Of a stretch of DNA of 50,488 nucleotides, positions 16,174 through 25,022 are shown piece by piece; the stretch's first letter is position 1, and each line of letters begins with the position of its first letter. The position numbers were made by a program, and so were the translations under genes. Under the pieces are notes generated by a model, which worked only from the letters and a program-made list of their open reading frames with translations, was not told where the DNA came from and searched no databases. Origin of the DNA: a virus; IMG/VR virus record IMGVR_UViG_3300025327_000042, positions 1-50,488 of that record; one strand, 5' to 3'.

Positions 16174-17139
16174 TTATGCTCCGGGGCACCCGTCCCAGCC
16201 GAGCCAGTGGACAGGCTGACCGACGAACCGCTCCAGCCCGACAAAGATCGCGATTCGCTTGCGCCGATCATCGAACGAATCGAAGAACGGCCGCTTGCGC
16301 CACAGGAACTCGGCGAAGTGTCGCTGAGCCTGGACGAGCCACATGTCGGAGCCGGACTCGTCGGAGAGGTAGGCGTCGGCGATGACATTCACCGCGCCCG
16401 CGGTCACGTTGGTCACACGGTTGGCGGTGTCAGGACGATCAGTGGACCGTAGCAACTCCAGCGCGTCGTACTCGAAGTCCGCCGTGACGTAGAGGGTCTT
16501 AGGCTTGGCAAACGCCGGGATTCGCAGCCCCTGGTCGTTCTTCCACTTCCGCATGCGGATGAAGCTGGCGCGGAGGGAAGTGAGGTTGAGGTCTACATCG
16601 ACTGAGGGCCGGTTGGCCTGAGCAGGCCCCTGGGCACCAACGATCGAGGCGTGAGAAGTCGCGATGAAGGCCGAGCCATCGGGTAGCACAGTGAACGTAC
16701 TCGTGTCGAACCCGTTGATAAAGGGACTGTGGGCTTCAATCTCCAGCCGCTCGGCGAGAGAGTCAGCGATCCCATTCCCTACCTCTCGGATGGCCGACCC
16801 GTTATTCAGGTAGAGGTCATCCTCCCAGGCTTCCATCGAGACCTCAGCCCCGATGGCGTAGACCTTGGGCGTGAGCCGCTTCGTGCCGGCCGGGCCACCG
16901 CCGATGCCGGCCGCGGCCGACTCTAGCGGGTCGAAGGACTGGATATCGGCGCCTTCCGGCTTCTCCACCGCGATGGGCAGACCCGTCGCAGCCGCGTAAT
17001 CCTCGAACTTGCGGTTGGTGGTGCCCATGTTGTAGTAGGACGTATAAGTCGTCTCACGACCCATGAGGTTGGCACCGATGATCGCCCTGAGCCCCGGCGC
17101 GAGATGGTTGGCAAAAGAACCTGTTAGAACTGGCGGCAT
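16174..17139 (-). CDS. Major capsid protein (HK97 fold)
   Basis: 321 aa, a normal length for an HK97-fold subunit without a fused scaffold. An N-arm, the FEDYAAATGLPIAVEKPEGAD E-loop-like region, a spine helix around residues 120-140, and a C-terminal part (MWLVQAQRHFAEFLWRKRP, then RRKRIAIFVGLERFVG) fit the P- and A-domain pattern. It lies downstream of the scaffold and upstream of decoration genes, with AGGAGG before ATG. Assembly may depend on the GroES-like protein encoded three genes upstream. Confidence 0.75.
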   Translation of the reverse strand: MPPVLTGSFANHLAPGLRAIIGANLMGRETTYTSYYNMGTTNRKFEDYAAATGLPIAVEKPEGADIQSFDPLESAAAGIGGGPAGTKRLTPKVYAIGAEVSMEAWEDDLYLNNGSAIREVGNGIADSLAERLEIEAHSPFINGFDTSTFTVLPDGSAFIATSHASIVGAQGPAQANRPSVDVDLNLTSLRASFIRMRKWKNDQGLRIPAFAKPKTLYVTADFEYDALELLRSTDRPDTANRVTNVTAGAVNVIADAYLSDESGSDMWLVQAQRHFAEFLWRKRPFFDSFDDRRKRIAIFVGLERFVGQPVHWLGWDGCPGA

Positions 17140-17162
17140 GTTAGCCTCCTATCGACGCGGCG

Positions 17163-17687
17163 CTAACGCCGAGCCCCCGTGTACCCCACGCGATTCGTGG
17201 ATTCACGGGTCGCGTGTCGCTTGCGATCGGTGTAGTCATCCTCAGTCTCGTATACGACCGGCCTGATACCCTTGCGGTCGATGGCAGACATGTAGGCGTC
17301 CTCGACGCCGGCCGATCTCTCCGCTTGCTCGCGCTTACGATCCGCCAGCCGCTGCTCGCGCTCTTCTAGTGAGATGTAGGCGAGCACGCATCCCTGCGGC
17401 CCGTCGCCGACCATAATTCGATCATGCGTCGAGTTGTAGTAGCTGGAGTTAAGCCCCAGCTCCTCGATGAGGGCCATGGTCTTCTCCTTGCCCTCGCCGC
17501 CGAATAGGGTGTAGCCGGGGAACATCGTCCCCTTCATGGTCTTGAGAGCCAGGTTACGGGCGCTGAACGTCAGCCAGCGTAGGTAACGTCCCTTCTCCTT
17601 CCAGATCCCACCGGGCGCGGAGGGGATGTAGAAGATGTCAGGGACAACCTGAGCCGTAGGTGCCGTGGCGACCGGGACGACTTCCAT
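17163..17687 (-). CDS. Head-region protein of unknown function (174 aa)
   Basis: ATG at 17687 with GGGAGG upstream is preferred to the longer frame from 17753; it overlaps the scaffold stop by one base. N-terminal half contains GGIWKEKGRYLRWLTFSARNLALKTMKG, then a helical charged region (LEEREQRLADRKREQAERS) and a basic tail. It lies between scaffold and capsid, so a head assembly accessory role is likely but unproven. Confidence 0.65.
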   Translation of the reverse strand: MEVVPVATAPTAQVVPDIFYIPSAPGGIWKEKGRYLRWLTFSARNLALKTMKGTMFPGYTLFGGEGKEKTMALIEELGLNSSYYNSTHDRIMVGDGPQGCVLAYISLEEREQRLADRKREQAERSAGVEDAYMSAIDRKGIRPVVYETEDDYTDRKRHATRESTNRVGYTGARR

Positions 17688-18508
17688 CAGAACCTCCCTG
17701 GCTTGATATTGATGCGGCCGCGTTCGGGTAGCTGCTCGTCCATGAACGGGCAATCGAAGATGCCTTGATCGGTAGTGTACGCCTCGACAGTCTTCTTGGC
17801 TTTCTTGTACTGCTCGATGTTGAGGTCGTGAGCCTTGACTACAGCGAGGTCGATCTCGGAGAGGCCGGTAGTTAGCTCTGTACCGGCACTGCCACGAGAG
17901 CCGGCCGCGAGCGGCGCTAGCCGTCCCTTATACTCCTCCTCGATCTTCTTGCGAATCTCAGCTTCCTTCTCGACCAGGATCTCGTCTTGGTGAGCGGCAC
18001 GCACTCGGCGAGCTGCGTCCTCCCACTCGGCATGGAGAAGTCGCTTGTCAGAGGGAAGGCCCTGAACGATAGCCTCTACCTCCTTGCCCCAGCGGTCGAA
18101 CACATCCTTGTTATCGGACCGGACATCTCGCTTGGTGGACTCTACCATGTGCCTGTAAGTAGGGGTCGTGGTGGGGTCGATCTGGCTGCTGGCGTTCTGC
18201 TTGGACAGCCACATGGCAAACTTGGACATGGCCTCGGTGGCCTTGCCCTCTTGGTAGAGCGCGTCACACTCGGCAGATAGCTTAGCGAACTCCTCGGCAG
18301 GGTCCTTCGCAGCGGGGATGGCAATAGGCGCAGGTGCGGGCACCTGAGCCGCCCGTGCGTCGGACAACGCCTTGAGGAAGTCCTCTCTCGACTTCTTCGC
18401 GTCCTCGGCCAGAGCCTTGACGGCGTCGAGGGTAGGATCGGGCTTAGGGTCGGTTACCTTGGTGGGATCGTCGTCAGCGGCCTTGGTGGGGTCAATCGGC
18501 TCCGGCAT
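17687..18508 (-). CDS. Scaffold protein of the head (273 aa)
   Basis: ATG at 18508 with GGGAG seven bases upstream is chosen; the frame extends further but into the preceding gene. The N-terminus is acidic and Pro/Lys-rich (PTKAADDDPTKVTDPKPDP), then long charged helices (about residues 25-210) with EEYKGRL, a Gly-rich hinge, and a short C-terminal domain. A highly charged coiled coil directly upstream of the capsid gene is the normal signature of a scaffold. Confidence 0.7.
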   Translation of the reverse strand: MPEPIDPTKAADDDPTKVTDPKPDPTLDAVKALAEDAKKSREDFLKALSDARAAQVPAPAPIAIPAAKDPAEEFAKLSAECDALYQEGKATEAMSKFAMWLSKQNASSQIDPTTTPTYRHMVESTKRDVRSDNKDVFDRWGKEVEAIVQGLPSDKRLLHAEWEDAARRVRAAHQDEILVEKEAEIRKKIEEEYKGRLAPLAAGSRGSAGTELTTGLSEIDLAVVKAHDLNIEQYKKAKKTVEAYTTDQGIFDCPFMDEQLPERGRINIKPGRF

Positions 18509-18785
18509 CTTCACTCCCGGCACGGCTGGATTTGCGAATCTCCCGTCGTGCATATTCAATGAAGTCAGATAACAGTAGAGTAGCACGCTCCGCCCCGTAT
18601 ACGACACCCTGGGCTTTGCATATCTCGGACAGGTCCCTGGAGTTGTGGAGGACGCCTTCGTGGGGGGTCATGCTGTTCTCGACCGCGGGGAGGATCACCC
18701 CCTGCCAGAGACGGGACTTTTCCAGAGCTTCTGCCTGGTGGAGAAGCTCGATCAAGTCGCCCGTGGGTATATCCCGCCACTTCAT
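18492..18785 (-). CDS. Hypothetical helical protein (97 aa)
   Basis: Unknown. Starts MKWRDIPTGDLIELLHQAEALEKS and is predicted mostly helical. It overlaps the scaffold start by 17 bases and directly follows the 49-aa peptide, so it belongs to the head operon. Confidence 0.6.
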   Translation of the reverse strand: MKWRDIPTGDLIELLHQAEALEKSRLWQGVILPAVENSMTPHEGVLHNSRDLSEICKAQGVVYGAERATLLLSDFIEYARREIRKSSRAGSEDAGAD

Positions 18786-18935
18786 CTAGACAGGGTCCAT
18801 CCCGTCGGAGCTAAGCGTGAGGGGCGCGATCGGATCGGAGCCGTCCATGATGATAGCCGCGGTCGGGAACGTGTCTGGACCTTCTGAGATGAAGCCCATC
18901 AGGAGCCACATGAACAGGATGCTACTCGTCAACAT
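18786..18935 (-). CDS. Small membrane-anchored peptide (49 aa)
   Basis: ATG at 18935 lies within the 3' end of the GroES-like gene and the stop is next to the following ATG. Residues ~4-17 are hydrophobic (ILFMWLLMGFI) and the rest is acidic and soluble, like a signal peptide followed by a short external segment. Too short for family assignment. Confidence 0.5.
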   Translation of the reverse strand: MLTSSILFMWLLMGFISEGPDTFPTAAIIMDGSDPIAPLTLSSDGMDPV

Positions 18936-19248
18936 ATGCCATCACCTCGCCTTCTCCGATTATGAAGTAGGGGGTCTCACGCTCGCCGTCCCAGATCGGG
19001 GTCCCGGCGAACTCGTTTACTATGATCCTGCCGCCTGGCTTGATAGCACGGTCCACACCTGGCCCCACGCTTATCACCTCCGCGATGAGCCCGTAGATCC
19101 GTCGATTCGAGTCGGACTGTGCGGGGATGACTAGCCCGTGCGCGACTTGGATCTCATTCCCGCCCGTGAGAGGCTGCGGCTTGTGGACTACTATCCGCGG
19201 GCCGAAGGGCTTTACGGTGTTGATGAAGGGTAGATTACCGTCCACCAC
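18922..19248 (-). CDS. GroES-like co-chaperonin (cpn10)
   Basis: 108 aa, close to the ~97 aa of bacterial GroES. It follows the family pattern: VKPFGPRIVVHKP (12-24, the first strand), a mobile-loop-like segment with HGLVIPA (38-43), EVISVGPGV (57-65), KPGGRIIVNEFAGTPI (70-85) and a closing strand with YFIIGEGEVMAYV (94-106). A co-chaperonin caps the host GroEL chamber. Its place between portal and scaffold suggests help in folding the capsid protein, as T4 gp31 does for gp23. GTG start, overlapping the portal end by 14 bases. Confidence 0.88.
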   Translation of the reverse strand: MVDGNLPFINTVKPFGPRIVVHKPQPLTGGNEIQVAHGLVIPAQSDSNRRIYGLIAEVISVGPGVDRAIKPGGRIIVNEFAGTPIWDGERETPYFIIGEGEVMAYVDE

Positions 19249-21160
19249 CGCCTCCCATCATCGCCCCGCCCATGCCCGCACCTGGCATGGCACCACCTGG
19301 CATGGCACCGGCCTGCATTGTCTGTTGAGCCTGTTGAAGCAGCTCCGCCAGGTCCGCCACCGCCGGCAGGACCTCACTCGGGTTCTGGACGCTGTCCACC
19401 GTGTTAAGCAACGCCTTCACGCCATTCTCCATCTTCTGCGCGATGAGAAGTACAGCGGCCTGTAAGGGCGGCGGCAACTGCATCGCCATCTGCGCGTACT
19501 GGATGAGCGCCTGGTAATACCCCATGAGCATCTGGTTCACTGACATGAGTTCCATCTTACGCTGCTCCATGGTAGTGGCAGCGTCTTGGGCACTGATAGT
19601 CAACACGAACTGTTGCCGCGTGGATGTGTCAGTGGGGACGAACACAGCCTCGTTGAACAGCGCGGCCTCTGCTGGGTCGAGCACGGCTGCGAGGGTCTCG
19701 ATGGGCGGGCGGCGCTTCCAGAGGTCGCCTGTCAGGTAGGCCATGTCACGCAGTACGTTAGCGAAAGATCGGATGGCGTTCGCTGCGATCACCCTCCCCT
19801 CGCGTTGGATGGACAGCCCCAACGACGCGGGTACGCGCTTGCCGGTCTCCACGGTCCCGATCGCGCTCTCGTCCAACCCTAACATCCTCGACACGTACTG
19901 CCGCGTGTTGGTCTCCTGTACGAGCGCGATCTCGACGCCCTTGGCGTCGCCGAGTGCTGTGAGAATGACATCCTCGGCGGGATTCTCGGTGGTGTAGGTG
20001 TCGCCCGGGTTGACGGGCTCCTCGCCGCCTAGCTCGGCCTCGGCGCCAGTACCAGCCTTCAGCCCTATCAAGTGCGCGGTGGCTCTCTTCGCGGCTTCGA
20101 TGCCAAGGTTGTGGATCATGTCAGTCTCGTCCTGCGCTCCCTCCAGCTTCTCACACACGCCTTGACCGCGAGCCTTGGTGGAGTCGGGGTCATTGTCGAA
20201 CTTGGCGATGAAGATGGGACGGATGCCGAGGGGTGTAGGGTTATAAGCACAGCGCAGTATCGTCGCCGAGTCGATGTGCCAGGTCAGGACTACCGCGGTG
20301 GGGAAGCCTGTATAGCCCTTCGCGCCTGCTGGCTCTACGCAGTAATCTAGATATAGTTCAGCTAGATCATGCTCGCGCAACTTGACGGGCTGGTTGACCT
20401 GGTCGGTGCTGTAGTAGTGCGCGACGTTGGCGAGCGCGTCGGGGTAGAAGTGCTTGGCAGCCTCCCATGCCTTCATGTCGAACCAGGTCATCTTGTACTG
20501 GTGCCCGACAATAGGCATGGACTGTGTGTCATCACCGTAGCCATCGACGTAGATCAGGTCGTTCAACCGGATGAAGTCCCAGCGAACGCGCGTCTGGGCG
20601 GGCTGGAGTGCAGGGAGGCCATCCAGCCCTGTTGCGTAGCGAGGTAACTTGACCTCTTCGTAGACCTTGAAGCCGGCGGTGCCAACATTCGTCGCCTCAT
20701 CGCCACCCTTCTCGACTGCTTGCGCGCCGCCTAGTCCGCGAGGCGAGTCAAACTCCGCCTGGAACACCTTAGCATAGGCCGCGGCAATGCGATTCAGGTC
20801 GATCCCCTCGAAGGTCTTGGACTTGAGCGGGATGGCCGCGATGACAGGCTTCTGCTCGACGACGGCCTGGCGGATGCGCGCGCGAATGGCGGCGGCTGCC
20901 CAGATGGTCAACGGGGTGGAGAGGTTGGACGCGCCTGTGCGGAATGGCGGCTTGGAACTCTCGCCGCGGAGGGTCTTCCTCCACTTGTTCGTCCGCTTCT
21001 CGACGTCGTCGTTGCGAGCACGGATCAACTCGGGTATGTAGGCCCGCAACCAGCTTGTCAACTCGGTCTTCCGCTCGTCCGACAACTCGATCAGCGAGGG
21101 GAGCTGCGAGAAAGTCTCGCTTGACTCCGCGTCTATCTTGACCTTCACGTCATCAACCAT
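19235..21160 (-). CDS. Portal protein (641 aa)
   Basis: ATG at 21160 has GAGG at good spacing; a GTG six bases earlier is the alternative. Length and order (after large terminase, before scaffold and capsid) are typical of podovirus portals. Features include the N-terminal EKRTNKWRKTLRGE helix, an Arg/Ala-rich wing, a central region with WDFIRLNDLIYVDGYGDD, and a long helical stem near 380-480. The C-terminus is an unusual Gly/Met-rich tail (repeated PGGAMPG and MMGGGGG). Confidence 0.8.
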   Translation of the reverse strand: MVDDVKVKIDAESSETFSQLPSLIELSDERKTELTSWLRAYIPELIRARNDDVEKRTNKWRKTLRGESSKPPFRTGASNLSTPLTIWAAAAIRARIRQAVVEQKPVIAAIPLKSKTFEGIDLNRIAAAYAKVFQAEFDSPRGLGGAQAVEKGGDEATNVGTAGFKVYEEVKLPRYATGLDGLPALQPAQTRVRWDFIRLNDLIYVDGYGDDTQSMPIVGHQYKMTWFDMKAWEAAKHFYPDALANVAHYYSTDQVNQPVKLREHDLAELYLDYCVEPAGAKGYTGFPTAVVLTWHIDSATILRCAYNPTPLGIRPIFIAKFDNDPDSTKARGQGVCEKLEGAQDETDMIHNLGIEAAKRATAHLIGLKAGTGAEAELGGEEPVNPGDTYTTENPAEDVILTALGDAKGVEIALVQETNTRQYVSRMLGLDESAIGTVETGKRVPASLGLSIQREGRVIAANAIRSFANVLRDMAYLTGDLWKRRPPIETLAAVLDPAEAALFNEAVFVPTDTSTRQQFVLTISAQDAATTMEQRKMELMSVNQMLMGYYQALIQYAQMAMQLPPPLQAAVLLIAQKMENGVKALLNTVDSVQNPSEVLPAVADLAELLQQAQQTMQAGAMPGGAMPGAGMGGAMMGGGGGR

Positions 21161-21171
21161 ATCCACCTCGA

Positions 21172-22989
21172 CTAGATCGACACACCGGTGCGGTCAGCTC
21201 GGAGAACCTTCATCGCTCGGCGATGCATCCTACCGGCCCGCAACTTGTCACTGTCTGCACCACCGTATGACCTCAAGAAGATTTCCTCAGCCTGTGCTGC
21301 CGAGTCTATCCAATCCATTGTACCAGTTGGGAAGTGGCGAATCTCATAGCCAGGGAGCTGGAGGCCGGCACGGACGTAGAGGAGACCTTGACCGAGGATG
21401 TGCCCTACCCGTCGCTTACCACGGTCGATCTTGGCGAACCCCTGCGCGGGGGGTAGCATCTCGATCTCGGGGATGCGTAGCTTCGGGTGCCGGGGTGTGC
21501 CATCACGGGTTACCACAGCTGCCAGTCGTATCGCCGATGCCATGTATGTCTGCGCCGCGACCTTCTCGATGACGGGCTTGATGGATTTCCCGTGGATCTT
21601 GCTCACCATGTCCTCGTACAGCTCGATGAACTGCCAGACAGACTCGTCGGGGCCGTACCTGTCTGCGCGAATGTCGATGTTGAACCGGCGTCCGGTGGCA
21701 CGATCCTTGGCGAACCAGGAGATGCAGGTACGCGCGGCGGTTTTCTCCTGGGAAGAGGCCGGGTCCACCGAGAGCACGTGTGGATCGAGCGTGCCGAGAG
21801 GGATGATCTCCTCGTGGGAGCCCTCGGTGGGGATGATAATGGACCAGAGACGCTCCAGCACGCCGTTTACCCGTACTGGCGCGATGTCGAGCGTGAAGTA
21901 TCGCAGCTTGCTAACGTCGAGGTCGCTGGATTTGGTAGGGTCGTTGAGCCGCTGAGCCGCGAATATGACAGGCCCTTCCTCACGTTCTAGCCTCGCCAGC
22001 GATTCCTTGTCAGGATACGGCCCTTCCTTCCACAGTGACTCATCGGTGGGGGCACAGCCCTGCCGCTCGTCGTCAGACCCCCAGCGGCCACAGGACCCCA
22101 GGCCATGCACGTAGCAGCGGAATACACCCCGCCGCCAGACGGCCCAATCGGTGTAGTCGCTGTGGATCATCGAGTTGACATCGTCGAGAGTCCAGCGATT
22201 CCCCTCGTCGATGACGAAGCCGGCGTCCGGGTGCGCTGGATCGCGGTGCGAAAGCAGGCCGGGCGCTGTCTTGACCCAATCACGTAGTCTCGCCATCTCG
22301 CCGGAGGAATGCCAGTTGTGGTCCCCCACGAGATCGTTGACGATAAGCCCATCGAGCCGGCCTCCGACGATGGCAGTCTCCGTGCCGACGGCGAGCAGGA
22401 ATCCACCGACTAGGTCCAGCTGCCTCCTACCTGGTATGAACATCTCCTCGTCATTGAAGCAGCCGTAGTCGGTGCGGAGCGGGTTGTCCCAGATGGTTTC
22501 GAGGTAGAGCCAGCGGTAGAGGGGGTTGGCCAGGTAGAAACGCCGAATCGACCCGGTGAACCTCGTCGCGGCCTTCTTGGTGTCACCTGCGATGGCGATC
22601 CGATTGTCGGCCCCCTTGATGTGTGGATGTGCGAGAAGGAAGGTCTCGGCACGCTCGATCTCGTTGGGATGGTCGTAACGTTCATCGGGGCGCTGGACAC
22701 CGAGCCAGGGTGGGACGGATCGGGTGTTGCCGGTGGACTTGATATAGCCGCGAGGGTCCTCTAGCAGTCCTCTCTTGTGCTCGCATACGACCCACTGAAT
22801 CCAGTCTTGCCGCTCTTTGAAGACCTCCGGGGTCATGGTGTTCTTGGGTTCGTTATAGCAGACCAACAGCTTCGTGAAGGTGTAGAGGCTGCGACGGGTC
22901 GCTGCTCGCAGGGCCGCGCGAGTTTTCCAGTCGTCCGACGCTATGATCGCGTCGATGTCGGTCCGGGTAAGGTCCTCGGGGCCGGACAT
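21172..22989 (-). CDS. Terminase large subunit (605 aa)
   Basis: DNA packaging motor. A Walker A-like loop is DPRGYIKST (78-86), a variant of the PRGxxKST form used by many phage terminases. The B-type strand is at GRLDGLIVNDLVGD. The nuclease domain begins at VLSVDPASSQ (the first metal-binding Asp near residue 405) and continues with DIRADRYGPDES and HGKSIKPVIEKVAAQ. Full-length ATPase plus nuclease. ATG one base after the preceding stop. Confidence 0.88.
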   Translation of the reverse strand: MSGPEDLTRTDIDAIIASDDWKTRAALRAATRRSLYTFTKLLVCYNEPKNTMTPEVFKERQDWIQWVVCEHKRGLLEDPRGYIKSTGNTRSVPPWLGVQRPDERYDHPNEIERAETFLLAHPHIKGADNRIAIAGDTKKAATRFTGSIRRFYLANPLYRWLYLETIWDNPLRTDYGCFNDEEMFIPGRRQLDLVGGFLLAVGTETAIVGGRLDGLIVNDLVGDHNWHSSGEMARLRDWVKTAPGLLSHRDPAHPDAGFVIDEGNRWTLDDVNSMIHSDYTDWAVWRRGVFRCYVHGLGSCGRWGSDDERQGCAPTDESLWKEGPYPDKESLARLEREEGPVIFAAQRLNDPTKSSDLDVSKLRYFTLDIAPVRVNGVLERLWSIIIPTEGSHEEIIPLGTLDPHVLSVDPASSQEKTAARTCISWFAKDRATGRRFNIDIRADRYGPDESVWQFIELYEDMVSKIHGKSIKPVIEKVAAQTYMASAIRLAAVVTRDGTPRHPKLRIPEIEMLPPAQGFAKIDRGKRRVGHILGQGLLYVRAGLQLPGYEIRHFPTGTMDWIDSAAQAEEIFLRSYGGADSDKLRAGRMHRRAMKVLRADRTGVSI

Positions 22990-23334
22990 CTAGGTGACCT
23001 TGTGGAGGGATTCGAGGTGGGCGTCGAGGTCGGTGAAGACCCCGCGCGCTACTTCTGGTCGTGGCAGCTTGCTGGGGTGTACGACAGGAGGCTCTACGTC
23101 CTGTAGATGCCGGTAGAATTGATAGGCCGAGTCGTCTACCCCGGCCTCGGCGAGCCGTTCCTTGAGCTGTTTCATGGCCCGCACGCCAATTCGCTGGACA
23201 GACTGAGCGTCATATCGACGGATCTCGGAGAGCGGGACATCGAGCAGGTTGGCCCATTTCTCACAGAGGGCGTTCAACTCGTCAGCGACGGCTGCCCAGG
23301 AGAGCAGCTTATTGGGTAGCTTCGGCGTTGCCAT
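22990..23334 (-). CDS. Hypothetical protein between terminase subunits (114 aa)
   Basis: Unknown; helical, with PLSEIRRYDAQSVQRIGVRAMKQLKER. It overlaps the small terminase stop by 26 bases and abuts the large terminase start. Its position suggests a packaging-associated role, with no sequence support. Confidence 0.6.
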   Translation of the reverse strand: MATPKLPNKLLSWAAVADELNALCEKWANLLDVPLSEIRRYDAQSVQRIGVRAMKQLKERLAEAGVDDSAYQFYRHLQDVEPPVVHPSKLPRPEVARGVFTDLDAHLESLHKVT

Positions 23335-24085
23335 CCACAGGTGCTCCTTGCTCTGTTACGTACCCATCGAGCACGTCGCTCAGATCGACCCCCGACTCAC
23401 GCAGGACACCCTGGATGAACGCGGCCTTGTCGGCGGTGATGTTGATGGTGTTGGTGGTAGCTCCTGGCCCACCCCCCTTGGGCTCAAGGTGGTTGAACGC
23501 TGCCACGGACGCGTCCACCCCAGCCTTGAGCATGGTCGCTTTGAGTCGGCCACCGTTGCTGTCCGCGTCCTGGATATGGCCATGGACGGCTTCCATGACC
23601 TCGCCCAGGAGCGTCTGCGCGCGGGTTACCAATGCTCCCTTACGCACGATCGAGGGTGCTTTCTCGTCCTTGATGAGCCCGGAGATGTCGGTCTTGATCT
23701 TGTCTCGTTCACGGATGTATATTTCCTGGAGCCGCGGGTCCATCATCATGTGGCGGATGCGCTTGGTAGCTAGGCCCTGGGAGGCCGCGATCTCCCGGAC
23801 CGACTGGCCGGCGATCACACGCAACGCGATGTCGTGGTATCGGGCGTCTACTATGACCCTGGGAGAGCCGCCGCCGAGACCATCATTTCGTGCCGAGAGG
23901 GTGCGAGCCAGCCAGTGCTCCTTGTTGGCAAAGTCGTACCCTGGGACCAGTTCTGTGGAAGATAGGGCCGCGGCAACCGCGCGCGCGGGAGTCGGATTGT
24001 CGTGGCCGGGTAAATGCCCGCCCTCGCTTGCGTCGCTAGCAACGCCCGACTCTTGCTCAGGAGGGCGATTCTCGGTATTCGGCAT
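23309..24085 (-). CDS. Terminase small subunit (258 aa)
   Basis: The N-terminal ~90 residues are low complexity. A helix-turn-helix follows at VREIAASQGLATKRIRHMM, preceded by YHDIALRVIAG, as in DNA-recognition domains of small terminases. A charged helical oligomerisation region and a Gly/Ala C-terminus come next. ATG at 24085 is used because the longer frame to 24115 would run through a promoter-like -10/-35 pair; no clear ribosome site precedes either start. Confidence 0.7.
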   Translation of the reverse strand: MPNTENRPPEQESGVASDASEGGHLPGHDNPTPARAVAAALSSTELVPGYDFANKEHWLARTLSARNDGLGGGSPRVIVDARYHDIALRVIAGQSVREIAASQGLATKRIRHMMMDPRLQEIYIRERDKIKTDISGLIKDEKAPSIVRKGALVTRAQTLLGEVMEAVHGHIQDADSNGGRLKATMLKAGVDASVAAFNHLEPKGGGPGATTNTINITADKAAFIQGVLRESGVDLSDVLDGYVTEQGAPVDGNAEATQ

Positions 24086-24097
24086 GGCTGAGCGGGG

Positions 24098-24126
24098 AGG
24101 ATACCATATCGTCATCGAGTTGTCAA
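24098..24126 (-). promoter_or_regulatory. Sigma70-like promoter for the late minus-strand operon
   Basis: On the minus strand TTGACA (24126-24121) is followed after 17 bases by TATCCT (24103-24098). The -35 is consensus and the -10 matches four of six. The predicted start of transcription is around 24091, only about six bases before the ATG at 24085, so the small terminase mRNA would be nearly leaderless. Confidence 0.4.
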
Positions 24127-24275
24127 GGACTGTGACAGAGCGTTGGCAGATATGGACAAGTGCAACCAGGTCTACATGGGGCGACTAGTCACCGGCCGGC
24201 GACAAAAAGTGTCACTGAAAATCTGCCGCTGATGAACTTGGTGGGGGGTCATCGGGGGGGCTTATACTATGCGTG

Positions 24276-24291
24276 AGGGGGGGCACCCCCT
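24276..24291. promoter_or_regulatory. GC hairpin
   Basis: AGGGGG and CCCCCT pair around a four-base loop. It is placed just downstream of TATACT at 24263-24268. No T-tract follows, so it is more likely an attenuator or regulatory structure than a terminator. Confidence 0.35.
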
Positions 24292-24420
24292 GCCTCTTCA
24301 TCGTGGCGAGTTGACCCCTCCCCCTGGCATGGACAAGGCGATGGTATGGCATGGCATGGTATTTGCTTCCGATGCAAGGGTCATGCCGGCCCTTGTCCGT
24401 TATACTGGCCTGTCCGTTAG

Positions 24421-24469
24421 TAAGGGACATGGAAGGAAAGCGGACGGGACCAATGCCTCATGTCCCTTA
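24421..24469. repeat. 11-bp perfect inverted repeat
   Basis: TAAGGGACATG (24421-24431) and CATGTCCCTTA (24459-24469) are exact inverted copies with 27 bases between them. It could be a protein-binding site pair or a large stem-loop in RNA starting further upstream. Confidence 0.6.
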
Positions 24470-24482
24470 TCGTCGCACGATA
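24468..24482. promoter_or_regulatory. 15-bp palindrome, candidate operator
   Basis: TATCGT-cgc-ACGATA is a perfect 6-bp dyad with a three-base spacer. It shares two bases with the end of the 11-bp inverted repeat. The form and length fit a dimeric repressor site. Confidence 0.5.
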
Positions 24483-24633
24483 TGACAGACAATGGCATGT
24501 TCGCGCCATGGCCGTGAGAGAAAGGGCAGTATCTCCATCTTTCCCGCCTGGCATGGGACATGCTAGATGAACGGATGGAGGTAAACATGACCATGAACAC
24601 GAACAGGCGAGGTCGAGGTCGAGGTACTAGGCC

Positions 24634-24822
24634 ATGACGAGAAACTGTGGAGAGTTGGAGCGGGAGGTTTTGGCTTCCCGTGCGACGCGGACGCGAGTTA
24701 GGGATGCGTTACGTCTTTTCGACCTCGCCGATCCGGTGGACGCGGTGGATGATTGCCGGCTCGTTCTGGCAGTGTTGGAGGAGCGACTCCAGCACTTGCA
24801 GGATGAAGGAGAGAAAACATGA
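24634..24822 (+). CDS. Hypothetical small helical protein (62 aa)
   Basis: Charged, helical; begins MTRNCGELEREVLA and ends in a coiled-coil-like segment (LVLAVLEERLQHLQDE). Ends with an ATGA overlap into the next gene. First gene of a two-gene plus-strand unit. A tandem GAGGTC repeat lies upstream in place of a classic Shine-Dalgarno. Confidence 0.55.
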   Translation: MTRNCGELEREVLASRATRTRVRDALRLFDLADPVDAVDDCRLVLAVLEERLQHLQDEGEKT

Positions 24823-25022
24823 GAACGAACATGAGAGGTAACAGAGCCTATGCCCGCGCCTACGTGACCTACCATCCGATAGAGGGGGTCTGGCGGGTCC
24901 GGTTCGTCCGACCGATCTTCGAGACGGCGATCGGCGAGTACACCGAGGACCGCATGGACCGGGAGACTGCTATCGCGCGAGCTAGGGCCGATGCGGTGGG
25001 CGTCGTGGTGTTGTCATCCTGA
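24819..25022 (+). CDS. Hypothetical small protein (67 aa)
   Basis: Unknown; a short beta domain (YHPIEGVWRVRFVRPIF) followed by a helix. Coupled to the previous gene through ATGA, preceded by GGAGAG. Convergent with the minus-strand zinc-ribbon gene 29 bases downstream. Confidence 0.6.
   Translation: MRTNMRGNRAYARAYVTYHPIEGVWRVRFVRPIFETAIGEYTEDRMDRETAIARARADAVGVVVLSS

Larger units (their letters stand above)
24127..24633. other. Intergenic regulatory stretch between late operon and plus-strand genes
   Basis: About 500 bases with no gene I would defend. It holds two TATACT words (24263, 24401), each without a good -35 (the first has TTGGTG 19 bases upstream), a repeated TGTCCGTTA flanking the second, two G/C-rich hairpins, and runs of ATGGCATGG. 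Reads as a control region between two oppositely directed sets of genes. Confidence 0.6.

Noticed and set aside
24269-24517. 82-residue plus-strand frame in the intergenic region
   Set aside because: Runs through hairpins and dyads, with no ribosome site and no protein-like composition.
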